The position numbers and the translations under genes are program-made. The notes under the pieces are model-generated. The model was not told the DNA's origin. It did not search any database and saw only the letters and a list, made by a program, of their open reading frames with translations. Positions 43,863 to 52,185 of a stretch of 64,000 nt of DNA are shown here, one piece after another (positions within the stretch are counted from its first letter, which is position 1; each line of letters starts with the position of its first letter). The DNA is from Streptomyces naganishii JCM 4654 (lineage in GTDB: Bacteria > Actinomycetota > Actinomycetes > Streptomycetales > Streptomycetaceae): NCBI RefSeq assembly GCF_014650575.1, contig NZ_BMVF01000013.1, positions 1 to 64,000 of the forward strand, given 5' to 3'.

Positions 43863-44834
43863 GTGAAGCAGCGCCGCATCGTCTTCGTCGTCTTCGAGGG
43901 TTTCCAGCCGCTGGACCTCTTCGGCCCGTACGAGGTTTTCCAGCACGCCCACCACCTCACCGGCGGATACTCCTGCCAGATCACGGCGCCGCTGCCGGGC
44001 CCGGTGTCGTCCGGCAGCGGTGTTCCGGTACACGCTCCCTACGGTGTGGCTGATCTGGACCCTGCCGGGATCGACACGCTGGTGGTGGCCGGCGGCGGCG
44101 GAATCGACCGAGCCCGGCACGATCCGACGCTGACACGTTGGATCACCACCGCGGGGGCCACCGCTCGCCGCGTCACCTCCGTATGCAGCGGCGTATTCCT
44201 CCTGGCCGCCGCCGGACTGCTTGCCGGGCGCAGGGTGACCACTCACTGGGCGCGCGAGGAGCAGCTCGTCCGAGAGCATCCCGAACTGGTCGTCGACTGC
44301 GATCCGATCTTCCTCAGGGATGGGCGGGTGTGGACGTCCGCCGGGGTGACGGCGGGGATGGACCTCGCACTCGCCTTGGTGGAGGACGACTTGGGCCGGG
44401 AGGTCGCCCACGCCGTCGCGCAGGAAATGGTCATGTTTCTGCGCCGCCCCGGCAGCCAGTCGCAGTTCAGCGTGGCGCTGTGGTCCGCACAGCCGGCCAG
44501 CGACCCCATCCGCGCCGCGGTCACGGCGATCCACTCCGATCCCGGTGCCCGGCACGGCATCAACGATCTCGCCCTGCACGCCGGTCTGAGTCCCCGCCAT
44601 CTCCAGCGCAGGTTCACAGCCGAGCTCGGCATCCCGCCCGCGACGTATGTCGAGGGCGTACGCATCGAGGCCGCCAAGCGGGCGCTCGCCGAGAGCGCCC
44701 ACTCCATCGAAACCATCGCGCGCCGGTACGGCTTTGGCACCGCGGAGACGTTGCGCCGCGCCTTTCACCGGCATCTGAGTGTCGCACCGTCCGACTACCG
44801 CGACCGATTCCGGTCCACCAAGGAGCGCCTATGA
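43863..44834 (+). CDS. GlxA-family transcriptional regulator (DJ-1/PfpI plus AraC HTH)
   Basis: This encodes 323 residues from GTG 43863, with GGAGGG immediately before it; an earlier in-frame ATG at 43710 adds unrelated sequence. The N-terminal ~190 residues are a DJ-1/PfpI-like domain (IVFVVFEGFQPLDLFGPYEV, RVTSVCSGVFLLAAAGLLAG with the nucleophile-elbow Cys, TTHWA). The C-terminal ~100 residues are an AraC-type double helix-turn-helix (HAGLSPRHLQRRFTAELGIP, IETIARRYGFGTAETLRRAF). Such proteins often regulate an adjacent enzyme gene; here the stop overlaps the next ATG, a DJ-1/PfpI gene, so the two act together. Confidence 0.93.
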   Translation: MKQRRIVFVVFEGFQPLDLFGPYEVFQHAHHLTGGYSCQITAPLPGPVSSGSGVPVHAPYGVADLDPAGIDTLVVAGGGGIDRARHDPTLTRWITTAGATARRVTSVCSGVFLLAAAGLLAGRRVTTHWAREEQLVREHPELVVDCDPIFLRDGRVWTSAGVTAGMDLALALVEDDLGREVAHAVAQEMVMFLRRPGSQSQFSVALWSAQPASDPIRAAVTAIHSDPGARHGINDLALHAGLSPRHLQRRFTAELGIPPATYVEGVRIEAAKRALAESAHSIETIARRYGFGTAETLRRAFHRHLSVAPSDYRDRFRSTKERL

Positions 44835-45508
44835 CCACCTACGGGATCTTGATCTTCGACGGAGCGGAGGAGTTGGACTTCACCGGGCCGTGGGAGGTGT
44901 TCACCGCCTCCTCGATGCTGCGCGAACACGCTGACACCGCGGTGCTCATCGCCGAACACCCCGGCGCAGTCCGCTGCAACAAGGGCATGCAGGTCCTGCC
45001 GGACCACACCCTGGACGACCACCCTCCGCTGGACGTGCTGCTGGCCCCGGGCGGCAACGGGACCCGCCGCGAAGTATCCAACCCCGTGCTCATCGACTGG
45101 ATCCGCAAGACCGCCGCCGACGTCACCTGGACCACCAGCGTGTGCACCGGGGCCCTGCTGCTGCACGAGGCAGGACCGGCCCGCGGCCGAAGGGTCGCAA
45201 CCCACCGCCTGTTCGAGGACACTCTGCAGGCCCGGGGCGACATCAGCGTGGTCCGCGACGCCCGCTATGTCGTCGACGGGAACCTGGTCACCAGTCAGGG
45301 CGTCTCGGCTGGAATCGACATGGCCCTGTGGCTCGTCGGCCGCCTCCACGGCCGCGACCACGCTCGCGCCGTGCGCCAGTACATCCAGTACGAACCTGCC
45401 CCGCCCTACCTCGCTGACGAGCCCTTCGTGACAGGAAGGGAAACCGCCCCAGCGGCCCCGTCGAACGACCGTGACTCCGGTAGGTCTTCAAGGACGACAG
45501 CGGTCTAG
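44831..45508 (+). CDS. DJ-1/PfpI-family protein
   Basis: This encodes 225 residues; ATG 44831 overlaps the GlxA stop (ATGA) and has AAGGAG upstream. The fold is visible as YGILIFDGAEELDFTGPWEV (conserved Glu/Asp), VLLAPGGNGTRREVSNPVLI, the Cys nucleophile elbow TTSVCTGALLLHEAGPARGR and GNLVTSQGVSAGIDMALWLV. Members include isonitrile hydratases and stress-related hydrolases; the V-C-T-G elbow with ATHR is close to the isonitrile-hydratase type, but the substrate is unproven. The C-terminal ~30 residues are unstructured. Confidence 0.88.
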   Translation: MTTYGILIFDGAEELDFTGPWEVFTASSMLREHADTAVLIAEHPGAVRCNKGMQVLPDHTLDDHPPLDVLLAPGGNGTRREVSNPVLIDWIRKTAADVTWTTSVCTGALLLHEAGPARGRRVATHRLFEDTLQARGDISVVRDARYVVDGNLVTSQGVSAGIDMALWLVGRLHGRDHARAVRQYIQYEPAPPYLADEPFVTGRETAPAAPSNDRDSGRSSRTTAV

Positions 45509-45536
45509 GCGCGTGTACCGGAAGTGGCTGGTGAGG

Positions 45537-46115
45537 ATGACGGAGAGCCCATTCGCGATCCAAAATGACTGGACGGTCAGGCTTGAGACTCCCCGTTTGG
45601 TCCTGCGTCGCTGGCGCGAGGAAGACGTTGCGCCCATGGCTGCCGTCAATGCCGACCCCGAGGTCATGCGGTGGATCCGTGACGGCAGCGTCCGTGACGA
45701 ACAGCAGACTCGCGGCGGGATCCAGACATGGGAGAGCGAGTGGGAGTCACAGGGCTTCGGCCTGTTCGCCGTGGAGCTCCGTTCCACTGGTGAGCTGGCC
45801 GGGTTCACCGGCCTTTCGGTGCCCGAATTCTTGCCGGAGGTACTGCCGGCGGTTGAGGTCGGCTGGCGGCTGGGACGTTCCCACTGGGGGCAGGGCTTGG
45901 CCACTGAGGCCGCCGCGGCCGCTGTTCGGTTCGGGTTCGAGGAGCGAGGGCTGGAGCGGATCGTCAGCATCACTCAAGTGGGTAACGACGCCTCCGAACG
46001 GATCACGACCAAACTAGGGATGCATCTGGTCCGTGAGACCGTCAATCCCACCTGCGGTCGGCGAGTACGGGTGTTCGAGTTGTCGTCGGACCAGTACGTC
46101 GCAACGACTCGTTGA
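45537..46115 (+). CDS. GNAT-family N-acetyltransferase (RimJ/RimL-like)
   Basis: This encodes 192 residues. ATG 45537 is chosen over an upstream in-frame start at 45471 because the domain starts there (RLETPRLVLRRWREEDVAPM). The acetyl-CoA-binding V/I-G-W-R-L-G-R...GLA pattern is seen as VEVGWRLGRSHWGQGLATEA, followed by FEERGLERIVSITQVGNDAS and SERITTKLGMHLVRETV. It probably acetylates a small amine or a protein N-terminus. It follows the DJ-1 gene by 28 bases and may belong to the same operon. Confidence 0.9.
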   Translation: MTESPFAIQNDWTVRLETPRLVLRRWREEDVAPMAAVNADPEVMRWIRDGSVRDEQQTRGGIQTWESEWESQGFGLFAVELRSTGELAGFTGLSVPEFLPEVLPAVEVGWRLGRSHWGQGLATEAAAAAVRFGFEERGLERIVSITQVGNDASERITTKLGMHLVRETVNPTCGRRVRVFELSSDQYVATTR

Positions 46116-46155
46116 CATGCACCGTCCGGGCGATTGAACAGGGCAGTCGCATCGT

Positions 46156-46260
46156 ATGGTGCGACGGCATGAACCCACGGACGCTCAATGGACAAAAGCG
46201 AGGTGTTGTCGCCTGTCACCAGGTATGCCTGGCGGGCAATGGGCTGATCACAACCTCCTC
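46156..46260 (+). pseudogene. N-terminal remnant of an IS5-type transposase
   Basis: MVRRHEPTDAQWTK followed after a degraded stretch by GMPGGQWADHNLLAN matches the start of IS5-type transposases (MVRRHELTDAQW...GGQWADHR). The rest of the element is missing. Confidence 0.55.
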
Positions 46261-46321
46261 GCCAACCGAGTGCCGCACACCGGGTGGCACAGGGCCAGCG
46301 CACGGCAGACAGGAGACGGTC

Positions 46322-46774
46322 ATGCTGAACGAGGATATGCGCCGTATGGTGGCGGTCCAGGGGCTGGGATTTGTCGCAACTGTACGGCCTGACGGGACTC
46401 CGAATCTGTCTCCCAAGGGGACGACGGAAGTATGGGACGACGACCACTTGGTCTTCTTGGACACGCACTCACCTGGGACAGTCGCCAACCTCTCCCGCAA
46501 CCCTGCCGTCGAAATCAATGTCGTCGACCCGTTGATCCGCAAGGGATACCGCTTCCGGGGTACTGCCGAGGTTCACACACGCGGCGAGCTCTTTGATTGC
46601 GTCGTTGCCCGGTACGTCAAGCAGCGCGGGACCAATCCGGCTCACGTGAAGTCAGTTGTGCTGGTGAAGGTCCTCGAAGTCGGACGGCTAGTCTCTCCTG
46701 CCTATGAAGACGACGTCACTGAGCAGGATATTGCCGCCCGCTGGCGCCCACGGCTATTGCGTGGGAACTGCTGA
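46322..46774 (+). CDS. Pyridoxamine 5'-phosphate oxidase-family protein
   Basis: This is a 150-residue protein. ATG 46322 has GGAGACGG a few bases before it. It reads VAVQGLGFVATVRPDGTPNL, SPKGTTEVWDDDHLVFLDTH, TVANLSRNPAVEINVVDPLI, KGYRFRGTAEVHTRGELFDC, the split-barrel flavin-binding pattern (ATVRPDGTPNLSPKG, then P.V.I.V.D). It probably binds FMN or F420 and reduces or protects a small substrate. It stands between two IS remnants, with no coupled neighbour. Confidence 0.88.
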   Translation: MLNEDMRRMVAVQGLGFVATVRPDGTPNLSPKGTTEVWDDDHLVFLDTHSPGTVANLSRNPAVEINVVDPLIRKGYRFRGTAEVHTRGELFDCVVARYVKQRGTNPAHVKSVVLVKVLEVGRLVSPAYEDDVTEQDIAARWRPRLLRGNC

Positions 46775-46821
46775 GCTTCCTGTTGGTCGGGCGGTGATGT
46801 CTTCATGCGGACTTCGGCTCG

Positions 46822-47080
46822 TCATGGTGCAGTTGGGGTGTCGGCGGTCAGGCCCGTGCCGGCTGTGAGGCCGTCGAGGGTGTCGGGCCAGGTACCGAAG
46901 TCGTTCGAGCCGGTTGCGGACGAGGGCCTCGAGCCGGTCGAGGGTGACGTCGACGAGTTGGACATGCTGCGCTTGACGTGCGCCCATGCCGCTTCGATTG
47001 TGTCGAGGTCGGGCGAGTAGGCGGTGAGCAGGAACACCGTCAGCCATGCACGCTCGGCGATCAGCTCACACATGACGTGG
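46822..47080 (-). pseudogene. C-terminal remnant of an IS630-family transposase
   Basis: The minus strand reads HVMCELIAERAWLTVFLLTA, YSPDLDTIEAAWAHVKRSMS, then by frame change VTLDRLEALVRNRLERLR, and back to TLDGLTAGTGL. This is the conserved DDE-end of IS630-type transposases (LP.YSPDLNP.E..W...K). It differs from the intact IS630 gene at 49.6-50.8 kb. It is broken by frameshifts and lacks the first two thirds; IS1380 sequence begins 120 bases further right. Confidence 0.7.
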
Positions 47081-47198
47081 CCGCCTGCATTCGTACCGAC
47101 CCCCGGCGCCGCCGTCCCACATCGGTCAGCCGCCCCCCATCCGCATACCTCACACACTGCGGAATACAGCCACCACGCCAAGCCCGTCAGGGACTTAA

Positions 47199-48878
47199 CC
47201 TCGCTGTTTCGCTTCGGGTGGCTGAGCTGGTCTGGTGGCGATCGACCGGTGATTTCGGTCGCTGGTCGGCCGGTGAGTATGGCGAAGGCCCGACGCTCGG
47301 GCCGGGTTCTCCAAGGTCTTTCGGGTCGTGGGCGGTCTGGGGTTTGCTGGTCAGTCGGCGGGACGGGGCAGTGCGGCGAGGCGGTGGAAAGCCGTGGCGA
47401 GTTCGTGTTTCCAAGGCCAGGTCGCCGATATCCGCAGGCGTAGTCGCCGGCCGCCGCGGGTGAGGCGGGCGGCGACGTGCAGGAGTCGGTGGCGGAGCTT
47501 CTTCGGCTCGGCGGTGGCCATCTCCCCGTCCAGCAGCAGGAGGCACGTCCAGGCCAGCAGGTCGATCGCGGTGAGACTGAGTTCGAGCCAGACGGCGTTG
47601 ACACCGAAGTCGCGGGAGGGGAAACGGCCGAACCCGGTGGTCTTGCCGCACCGGATGCTGTCCTCGACGGTGGCATGCCCGCGGTGGCGGACCTCGAGGA
47701 ACTGGGCCGAACCGCCACCGGGACAGGGGGTGTCGGTGAGGAAGACCTGGTGGCGCAGTCCCTCGTCCAGGTCGAACAGCGACAGCTGTGCTCCTGGGTG
47801 TGGCCGCTCGCGGCGCACGATGATGCGGGTGCCGGCCGGGTAGCCGCCCAGATCGACCATGCCGGTCAGCTCGGCGACTTCGGCGCCATCACGCAGTGTC
47901 CCGTCCTGGTCCAGGGCGGGATATCACAGGCGGTCGGGCATGGCCCGGATGGCGCGGCGGATCGGCTCGGTGATGGCGTATCCGACCGAGAAGAAGGTAC
48001 GGATTCCTCGTTTGCGCAAGTCACGGACGTGAGCGAGGAAGACTTTCGCGGATCCGGCGCTATCGGTGCGGACCAGGATAGCGGTGCCGTGTCGGTGGGC
48101 ATCGGGGATCTGCGCGAGTGCCTGGTCGAGGACCGCAATGTGATCGGAGGCCGTGTTGGCGCCGGCGTTCCCGGGCCGCAGCTGCCCGGACAGCGCCTCG
48201 CCGGTGTTGGCCATGAAGCACACCAGCGGGTGGAACCCGAAACCGCCCTTGTAGGTGGGCGCGACCGCCTCCTTTTCCGAGTGGCAGGCCACCAGCGTGG
48301 CGTCGAGGTCCAGGACCAGGCCGGGCAGCACACGACCAGCGGCCCGGGCAGCGGGTATGCCCTCACCGGTCTCGGCGGCCTGCAGCCAAGCGACCTCCCG
48401 AGCCGAAGCGCGGGCCGAACGCAGTAAAGCAAGTGCCTGCTCGTCGATGTCGGCGAGCAGCCGCCAGGCCGTCGGTGTCGAGGCAACCGAGCCGAACACT
48501 TCGGCTTGGTCCCGCAGTACGGCCAGGTCCGCAAACGCCTCGCCGCCGTCGGCGAGCATCACCGCCAGGTCCGTGGTGATCCGTCCTGGATCATGTCCGG
48601 TCCCGCGTGGCCGCAACGGCCTGAGTGCGGTGGAGTACACGGCGGTCAACCCCGTGGCATCGGCAAGATCCGCCAACAACCGTGTCCCGGCATGACCGAC
48701 CACCCCCGAACCATCGGCACTGACATAGATCTTGGGACGCAACCCGATACCCTGCACGTAGAAAGTGCCCTCCGCCTGGACCGACAGAACCCCTCAGCAA
48801 GGTTCATCGTCCCAGGTCAGGAAGGCACTTTCGCGTTTTCGCCTCGGCAACCACCAACCCCAAGCGAAACAGTGAGGT
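47199..48878 (-). mobile_element. IS1380-family insertion sequence
   Basis: The left end reads CCTCGCTGTTTCGCTTCGGG from 47199. The right end read inward from 48878 is CCTCACTGTTTCGCTTGGGG. The arms match at most positions. Flanks are TTAA on the left and TTAG on the right, close to a 4-bp duplication. The 1680-bp element contains one transposase gene on the minus strand. Confidence 0.8.
47351..48757 (-). pseudogene. IS1380-family transposase with one in-frame stop
   Basis: The minus-strand frame runs from ATG 48757 (GLRPKIYVSADGSGVVGHAG) through PTAWRLLADIDEQALALLRS, LVLDLDATLVACHSEKEAVA (first catalytic Asp), YKGGFGFHPLVCFMANTGEA, ILVRTDSAGSAKVFLAHVRD (second Asp), then meets TGA at 47924-47926 in MPDRL-stop-YPALDQDG, and continues unbroken through TGMVDLGGYPAGTRIIVRRE and ATVEDSIRCGKTTGFGRFPS (catalytic Glu region) to 47351. 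The stop sits where relatives have Trp, so a single TGG to TGA change explains it. Otherwise the 468-codon gene is complete. Confidence 0.85.
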
Positions 48879-48971
48879 TAGATGAGTGCGCCGTACCAGC
48901 GGAGGCACCGCCCCGTGCGGATTAGCGCTGTGACGCCCCTGCGATCATTCTGGAATGATGACCGGTCGTGC

Positions 48972-49089
48972 TGCTACGACTGGCCCGGCCGACAACGACT
49001 CGACGTCGAGGACCTGACGCAGATCGGTGTACCTCCGCAGCCGTACGCCAGGCTGGCCGGTATCCCGGACGATGCGCTAGTGCTGTGAC
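48972..49089 (+). other. Short coding-like fragment interrupted by the IS630 element
   Basis: CCYDWPGRQRLDVEDLTQIG, VPPQPYARLAGIPDDAL has GC-rich third positions and runs into the IS630 left end, where it stops. Its family is unknown. An inverted repeat ATCATTC/GAATGAT (48944-48959) lies just upstream. Confidence 0.3.
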
Positions 49090-49143
49090 CGCATAGGTCC
49101 ACCGGCTTGGTGAAGCGTCGGCGGGGCGGGCTATGGTCCCGGC

Positions 49144-49605
49144 ATGAACGACGCTGAAGTCGCCTCGCTCTTGGCCGGATGTGCTCGCTGCCCATACCCC
49201 GGGGTGTGGCAGGACTGCCCTTTTGTGGAACGCATGGTCGACGGCGCGAGGTATGCCCTGGTCGCGGTCGACCCAGGGCTGAGCGCGCTCGTCCTACGGC
49301 GTGATGACGACTCGCTGTGGTGTCTCCCGGAGGGCGGTGTTCCTCAACTGGTGAACTCCAGCGTTGAGGCGTTTGTTGCCTTCAACCGCGCTTATGAGGA
49401 GGCCGCTGCTGAGGCTGCTGCATACGAGGGGCCCGGTGACGGTCTGAGTGAAGACGAGACCGTGGACCTGGCCGAGCAGGCCGCCGACGCGCTCACTGAA
49501 GCGTTGCTGAAGCGATTCGAGTTGCTTGACGCTGAGGCCGTTGCCGACGAGAACTCGTTCTGGCACATCGGGGCTGAGGAACTGGGCTACGGCATGAGTG
49601 TGTGA
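49144..49605 (+). CDS. SUKH-4/SMI1-like protein, passenger in IS630
   Basis: This encodes 153 residues. Recognisable features are CPFVERMVDGARYALVAVDP, LWCLPEGGVPQLVNSSVEAF, VAFNRAYEEAAAEAAAYEGP and the acidic tail LLDAEAVADENSFWHIGAEE. The sequence PEGG..QLVNSSVEAF is the pattern of SUKH-type (SMI1/KNR4) domains, which in bacteria are mostly immunity proteins against polymorphic or contact-dependent toxins. No toxin gene is adjacent. It is convergent with the IS630 transposase and lies between that gene and the left terminal repeat. Assignment to SUKH-4 is moderate. Confidence 0.62.
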   Translation: MNDAEVASLLAGCARCPYPGVWQDCPFVERMVDGARYALVAVDPGLSALVLRRDDDSLWCLPEGGVPQLVNSSVEAFVAFNRAYEEAAAEAAAYEGPGDGLSEDETVDLAEQAADALTEALLKRFELLDAEAVADENSFWHIGAEELGYGMSV

Positions 49606-49631
49606 CCACGTAGAACATCGGGGCAGGCTGC

Positions 49632-50795
49632 TCAAGCTGCGATTACCAGGGGGCGTCCGCCCCAGCGGATGCCCTTTTCGCTGCGGATGCGGGCGCGTTC
49701 CTTGCGCTGGGCGGCGAGTACGTCGGGGTGGCGGGCGTTCTTGTTGCGCCAACGGAGGTAGGCATGCAACGACCGGGTCTGCGCGGGGTGGCTGCGGTGG
49801 TGGGAGTTGGCCAGGGTGAACTGCCGCAGCGGGCCGAAGTGGGCCTCGATCGGGTTGGCCCAGGAGGCGTAGGTCGGGGTGAAGCACAACTCGACCTTGT
49901 TCTTCTTCGCCCAGCGGCGAATGTCCGCGCCTGTGTGGGCGGAGAGGTTGTCCAGGATGATGCAGATCGGGGCGCCGTCTGGGCGGGCGGCGCGGATCGA
50001 CTTCAGCGCGGCCAGGGTGTTGGCGGTGCCTTTGCGGCGGCGGTTGACGCCCCACAGCCCGTCGTCACCGACGGAGTAGCAGCCGTGGAAGTAGGTCACG
50101 CCGTGGGTGCGGCGGAAGGTCGCCGGTAAGCGATTGGGCCTACCCTGCTTTGCCCAGCAGGAGCCGGAGGTGGGCCGGATGCCCAGGGGGCCGAACTCGT
50201 CGAAGGCGAAGACCCGGTCCGGGAAGTGCTCCAGCACGTGCTCGATGCGGTCCAGCTTGGCCTCGCGTTCGGGATCGGGCGACTCTTTCCAGGTCTTCGT
50301 GCGCTGGAAGGTGATCCCGCGGCGCCCTAGCAGGCACCGTAACGTTTCCCGGCCGATCCGGATCACGCGTCCGTGTACTTTCCGCAGGTAGGCGGCAAGT
50401 TTGCGGATCGACCAGCGGGTGAAGGGCTGGCCGAGCTTGGTGGGGCGGGTGGTGGCCGTCTGGATGATGAAGTCCTCGTCGTCATCGCTCAGCAGGCGGG
50501 GACGGCCTCCCGCCCACCGAGGGTCCAGGCAGGCCAAACCCATCTCGTTGAACCGGTGGATCACATCGCGCACGGTGTCCTCGTCGGCCTGGACCAACTG
50601 GGCGATCACCGGGACGCGGTTCCCGCCGGCCGAGGCCAGCAGTATCATCGCGCGTCGGTAGCGCACCGAGCTGGTACTGCCCCGACGCACGATCTGCTGC
50701 AGCTTCTGTCCTTCCTGGTCGGTCAGTCGGCGTACTCGGACAGGCTCGGCCACTCGCACCCCCAGCGATCGAAACGGACGTGACCGCCCATCCAA
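49632..50795 (-). CDS. IS630-family transposase, apparently intact
   Basis: This encodes up to 387 residues; the true start may be a few codons downstream of 50795 (VAEPVRVRRLTDQEGQKLQQ). It has the N-terminal HTH domains (RRAMILLASAGGNRVPVIAQ, TRWSIRKLAAYLRKVHGRVI) and the DDE domain: VFAFDEFGPLGIRPTSG (Asp), PICIILDNLSAHTGADIRRW (second Asp), LCFTPTYASWANPIEAHFGP (Glu). No frame break was seen. The gene reads away from the right terminal repeat. Confidence 0.9.
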   Translation of the reverse strand: MDGRSRPFRSLGVRVAEPVRVRRLTDQEGQKLQQIVRRGSTSSVRYRRAMILLASAGGNRVPVIAQLVQADEDTVRDVIHRFNEMGLACLDPRWAGGRPRLLSDDDEDFIIQTATTRPTKLGQPFTRWSIRKLAAYLRKVHGRVIRIGRETLRCLLGRRGITFQRTKTWKESPDPEREAKLDRIEHVLEHFPDRVFAFDEFGPLGIRPTSGSCWAKQGRPNRLPATFRRTHGVTYFHGCYSVGDDGLWGVNRRRKGTANTLAALKSIRAARPDGAPICIILDNLSAHTGADIRRWAKKNKVELCFTPTYASWANPIEAHFGPLRQFTLANSHHRSHPAQTRSLHAYLRWRNKNARHPDVLAAQRKERARIRSEKGIRWGGRPLVIAA

Positions 50796-50811
50796 CCGCC
50801 CCAGCCACGAT

Positions 50812-50843
50812 CCCGGCGAACCTTCCCGGTCAGAGCACTAGCG
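50812..50843 (-). repeat. IS630 right terminal repeat, identical to the orphan copy at 42407-42438
   Basis: The reverse complement begins CGCTAGTGCTCTGACCGGGA and is identical over 32 bases to 42407-42438. Confidence 0.85.
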
Positions 50844-50955
50844 CACCGGCGCGTTGTCCACAGCGCTCCTCGGCAGCAGGCGTATGAAGGCGAACACGCT
50901 CGACACGGCCAGGCAGGGCAGTCGCAACAGCACGATCCACCAACCTGACACTGCG
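50841..50955 (-). pseudogene. N-terminal remnant of an integrase-core transposase
   Basis: The minus strand reads VLLRLPCLAVSSVFAFIRLL PRSAVD and is cut at the IS630 boundary. It resembles the N-terminus of a common actinobacterial integrase-core protein (LLRLAYLGVTN.FALLRLLP). Only ~35 residues remain. Confidence 0.45.
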
Positions 50956-50969
50956 CGGTCGAGGGGTCC

Positions 50970-52052
50970 TCACCTGGCCCGGTCGCGGGCCTCGGTCAGC
51001 TGCCGCTGACGTCTCCGGTGGCGTTGCCCGTACGCGGCGTCGCGCACCGCCTCGGCGTTCTCGAGACCTGTCCCGAAAGCACCGCCGATCATGGAGATGG
51101 ACGTGACGAACCAGCTCAGCGTGAGGTAGTCCGAGGCACCGACGGCGTGGTGCACGATCCTGCCGAAGACGGATGGGGTCACGACCAGGAACGAGACCGC
51201 CACGAGGGTCACGAACAGCGCAGCGTAGAGGAAGAACACCCCCAGCCCGATGGTGAGGAGCGTGACCAGGTTATACAGCGGCGCATGGGCGCCCGGCAGG
51301 TCCCCGGCGCGTTCCCACAGCCGGTGGTCGATGATGATCCACGCGGTGAGGGCGAGGGTGGACAGCACGGCGGTGAGCGTCAGCTGCGGGATGCCCAGAG
51401 CGGTGGCGACCTGCCAGGTCGTGGCGTTCATGAAGCCGACGGCTGCGGTGGCGAAGACCCCGGCCATGGCGCGGGAGAGGCTCGTGAACAGTCGCCAGGG
51501 ACGGTTGGCGCGCACCATGCCCAGGAGCAGACGGGCGTGGCCGCGTAGCCCCGGCACCACGTAGCGTTCACGGTTGGACTCCTGCGCGGGTGCCGGACGG
51601 CCGACGGGGGAATCCAGCGGTTTTTCGTCCTGCGCGGTCAGTTGCCTGACGGCGCCGACCACCGCCTGCCGCACCCGGCGTCGCAGACGCCGGGAGCCGA
51701 GGGCGGGCAGTGAGATCAGCGCGGTCCTGTGCTCCGGGTCGACTTCGGCGCTGACCGGGTTGCGTTCCGCCCGGCGCGGCAGATCGGTGAGCAAGACGCC
51801 GATGTCCCAGTCGCCGTCCTCCACATGGGTGCCGACGATTTCGGCCAGGCCGGACGCGTCGACCTGCTCAGTTGCCAGCAGGGGCGCCGTCACAGTGTCC
51901 ACCTGCCAGCGGATGCCCCTGCCGATGCGGCGGCGCAGATGCTCCGGCAGACGGGGGGCGAGGTCTCGGGCGATTTCGGAGGGCAGGCCCGGGTCGGCGA
52001 CCAAGACGAGCCGCAGGTTCCTGCCGGTCGTGTCCGCGTCGGGCTGTCTCAT
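50970..52052 (-). CDS. Conserved actinobacterial membrane protein with soluble N-terminal domain
   Basis: This encodes 360 residues. The N-terminal ~165 residues are soluble (NLRLVLVADPGLPSEIARDL, WQVDTVTAPLLATEQVDASG, GDWDIGVLLTDLPRRAERNP). The rest has about four membrane helices (VFATAAVGFMNATTWQVATA, TLTAVLSTLALTAWIIIDHR, LVTLLTIGLGVFFLYAALFV, SWFVTSISMIGGAFGTGLEN) and a basic tail. The pattern is seen in Streptomyces genomes as a hypothetical protein; function is unknown. It is divergent from the PsiE-like gene. Confidence 0.8.
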   Translation of the reverse strand: MRQPDADTTGRNLRLVLVADPGLPSEIARDLAPRLPEHLRRRIGRGIRWQVDTVTAPLLATEQVDASGLAEIVGTHVEDGDWDIGVLLTDLPRRAERNPVSAEVDPEHRTALISLPALGSRRLRRRVRQAVVGAVRQLTAQDEKPLDSPVGRPAPAQESNRERYVVPGLRGHARLLLGMVRANRPWRLFTSLSRAMAGVFATAAVGFMNATTWQVATALGIPQLTLTAVLSTLALTAWIIIDHRLWERAGDLPGAHAPLYNLVTLLTIGLGVFFLYAALFVTLVAVSFLVVTPSVFGRIVHHAVGASDYLTLSWFVTSISMIGGAFGTGLENAEAVRDAAYGQRHRRRQRQLTEARDRAR

Positions 52053-52185
52053 GCACCCTCGTCCTACCGGGTAGGCCTGGTGACGTCGTGCCTCATCCCT
52101 TCCCCCAGGTTGCCATCACAGGGAGGGCTGCGCCCGTCCACCCGTTCGGCAGCACGCCGCGCCCGCGGGCGGGGGCACCCCTAGC

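Larger units (their letters stand above)
49080..50838 (-). mobile_element. IS630-family element with a passenger gene
   Basis: The left end begins GTGCTGTGACCGCATAGGTC (49080) and the right end read inward from 50838 is GTGCTCTGACCGGGAAGGTT; the first 26 bases agree at 20 positions. Both are flanked by TA (49078-49079 and 50839-50840), the invariant IS630 target. Rejoining the flanks recreates GCGCTAGCGC, a palindromic target. The element is 1759 bp, about 0.5 kb longer than needed for the transposase, and the extra part holds the SUKH-like gene. Confidence 0.68.

Noticed and set aside
49597..49631. Sequence AGTGTGTGACC next to the IS630 transposase stop considered as the left IS end
   Set aside because: It matches the right end poorly beyond TGACC and lacks the TA boundary; the copy at 49080 matches better and has TA.
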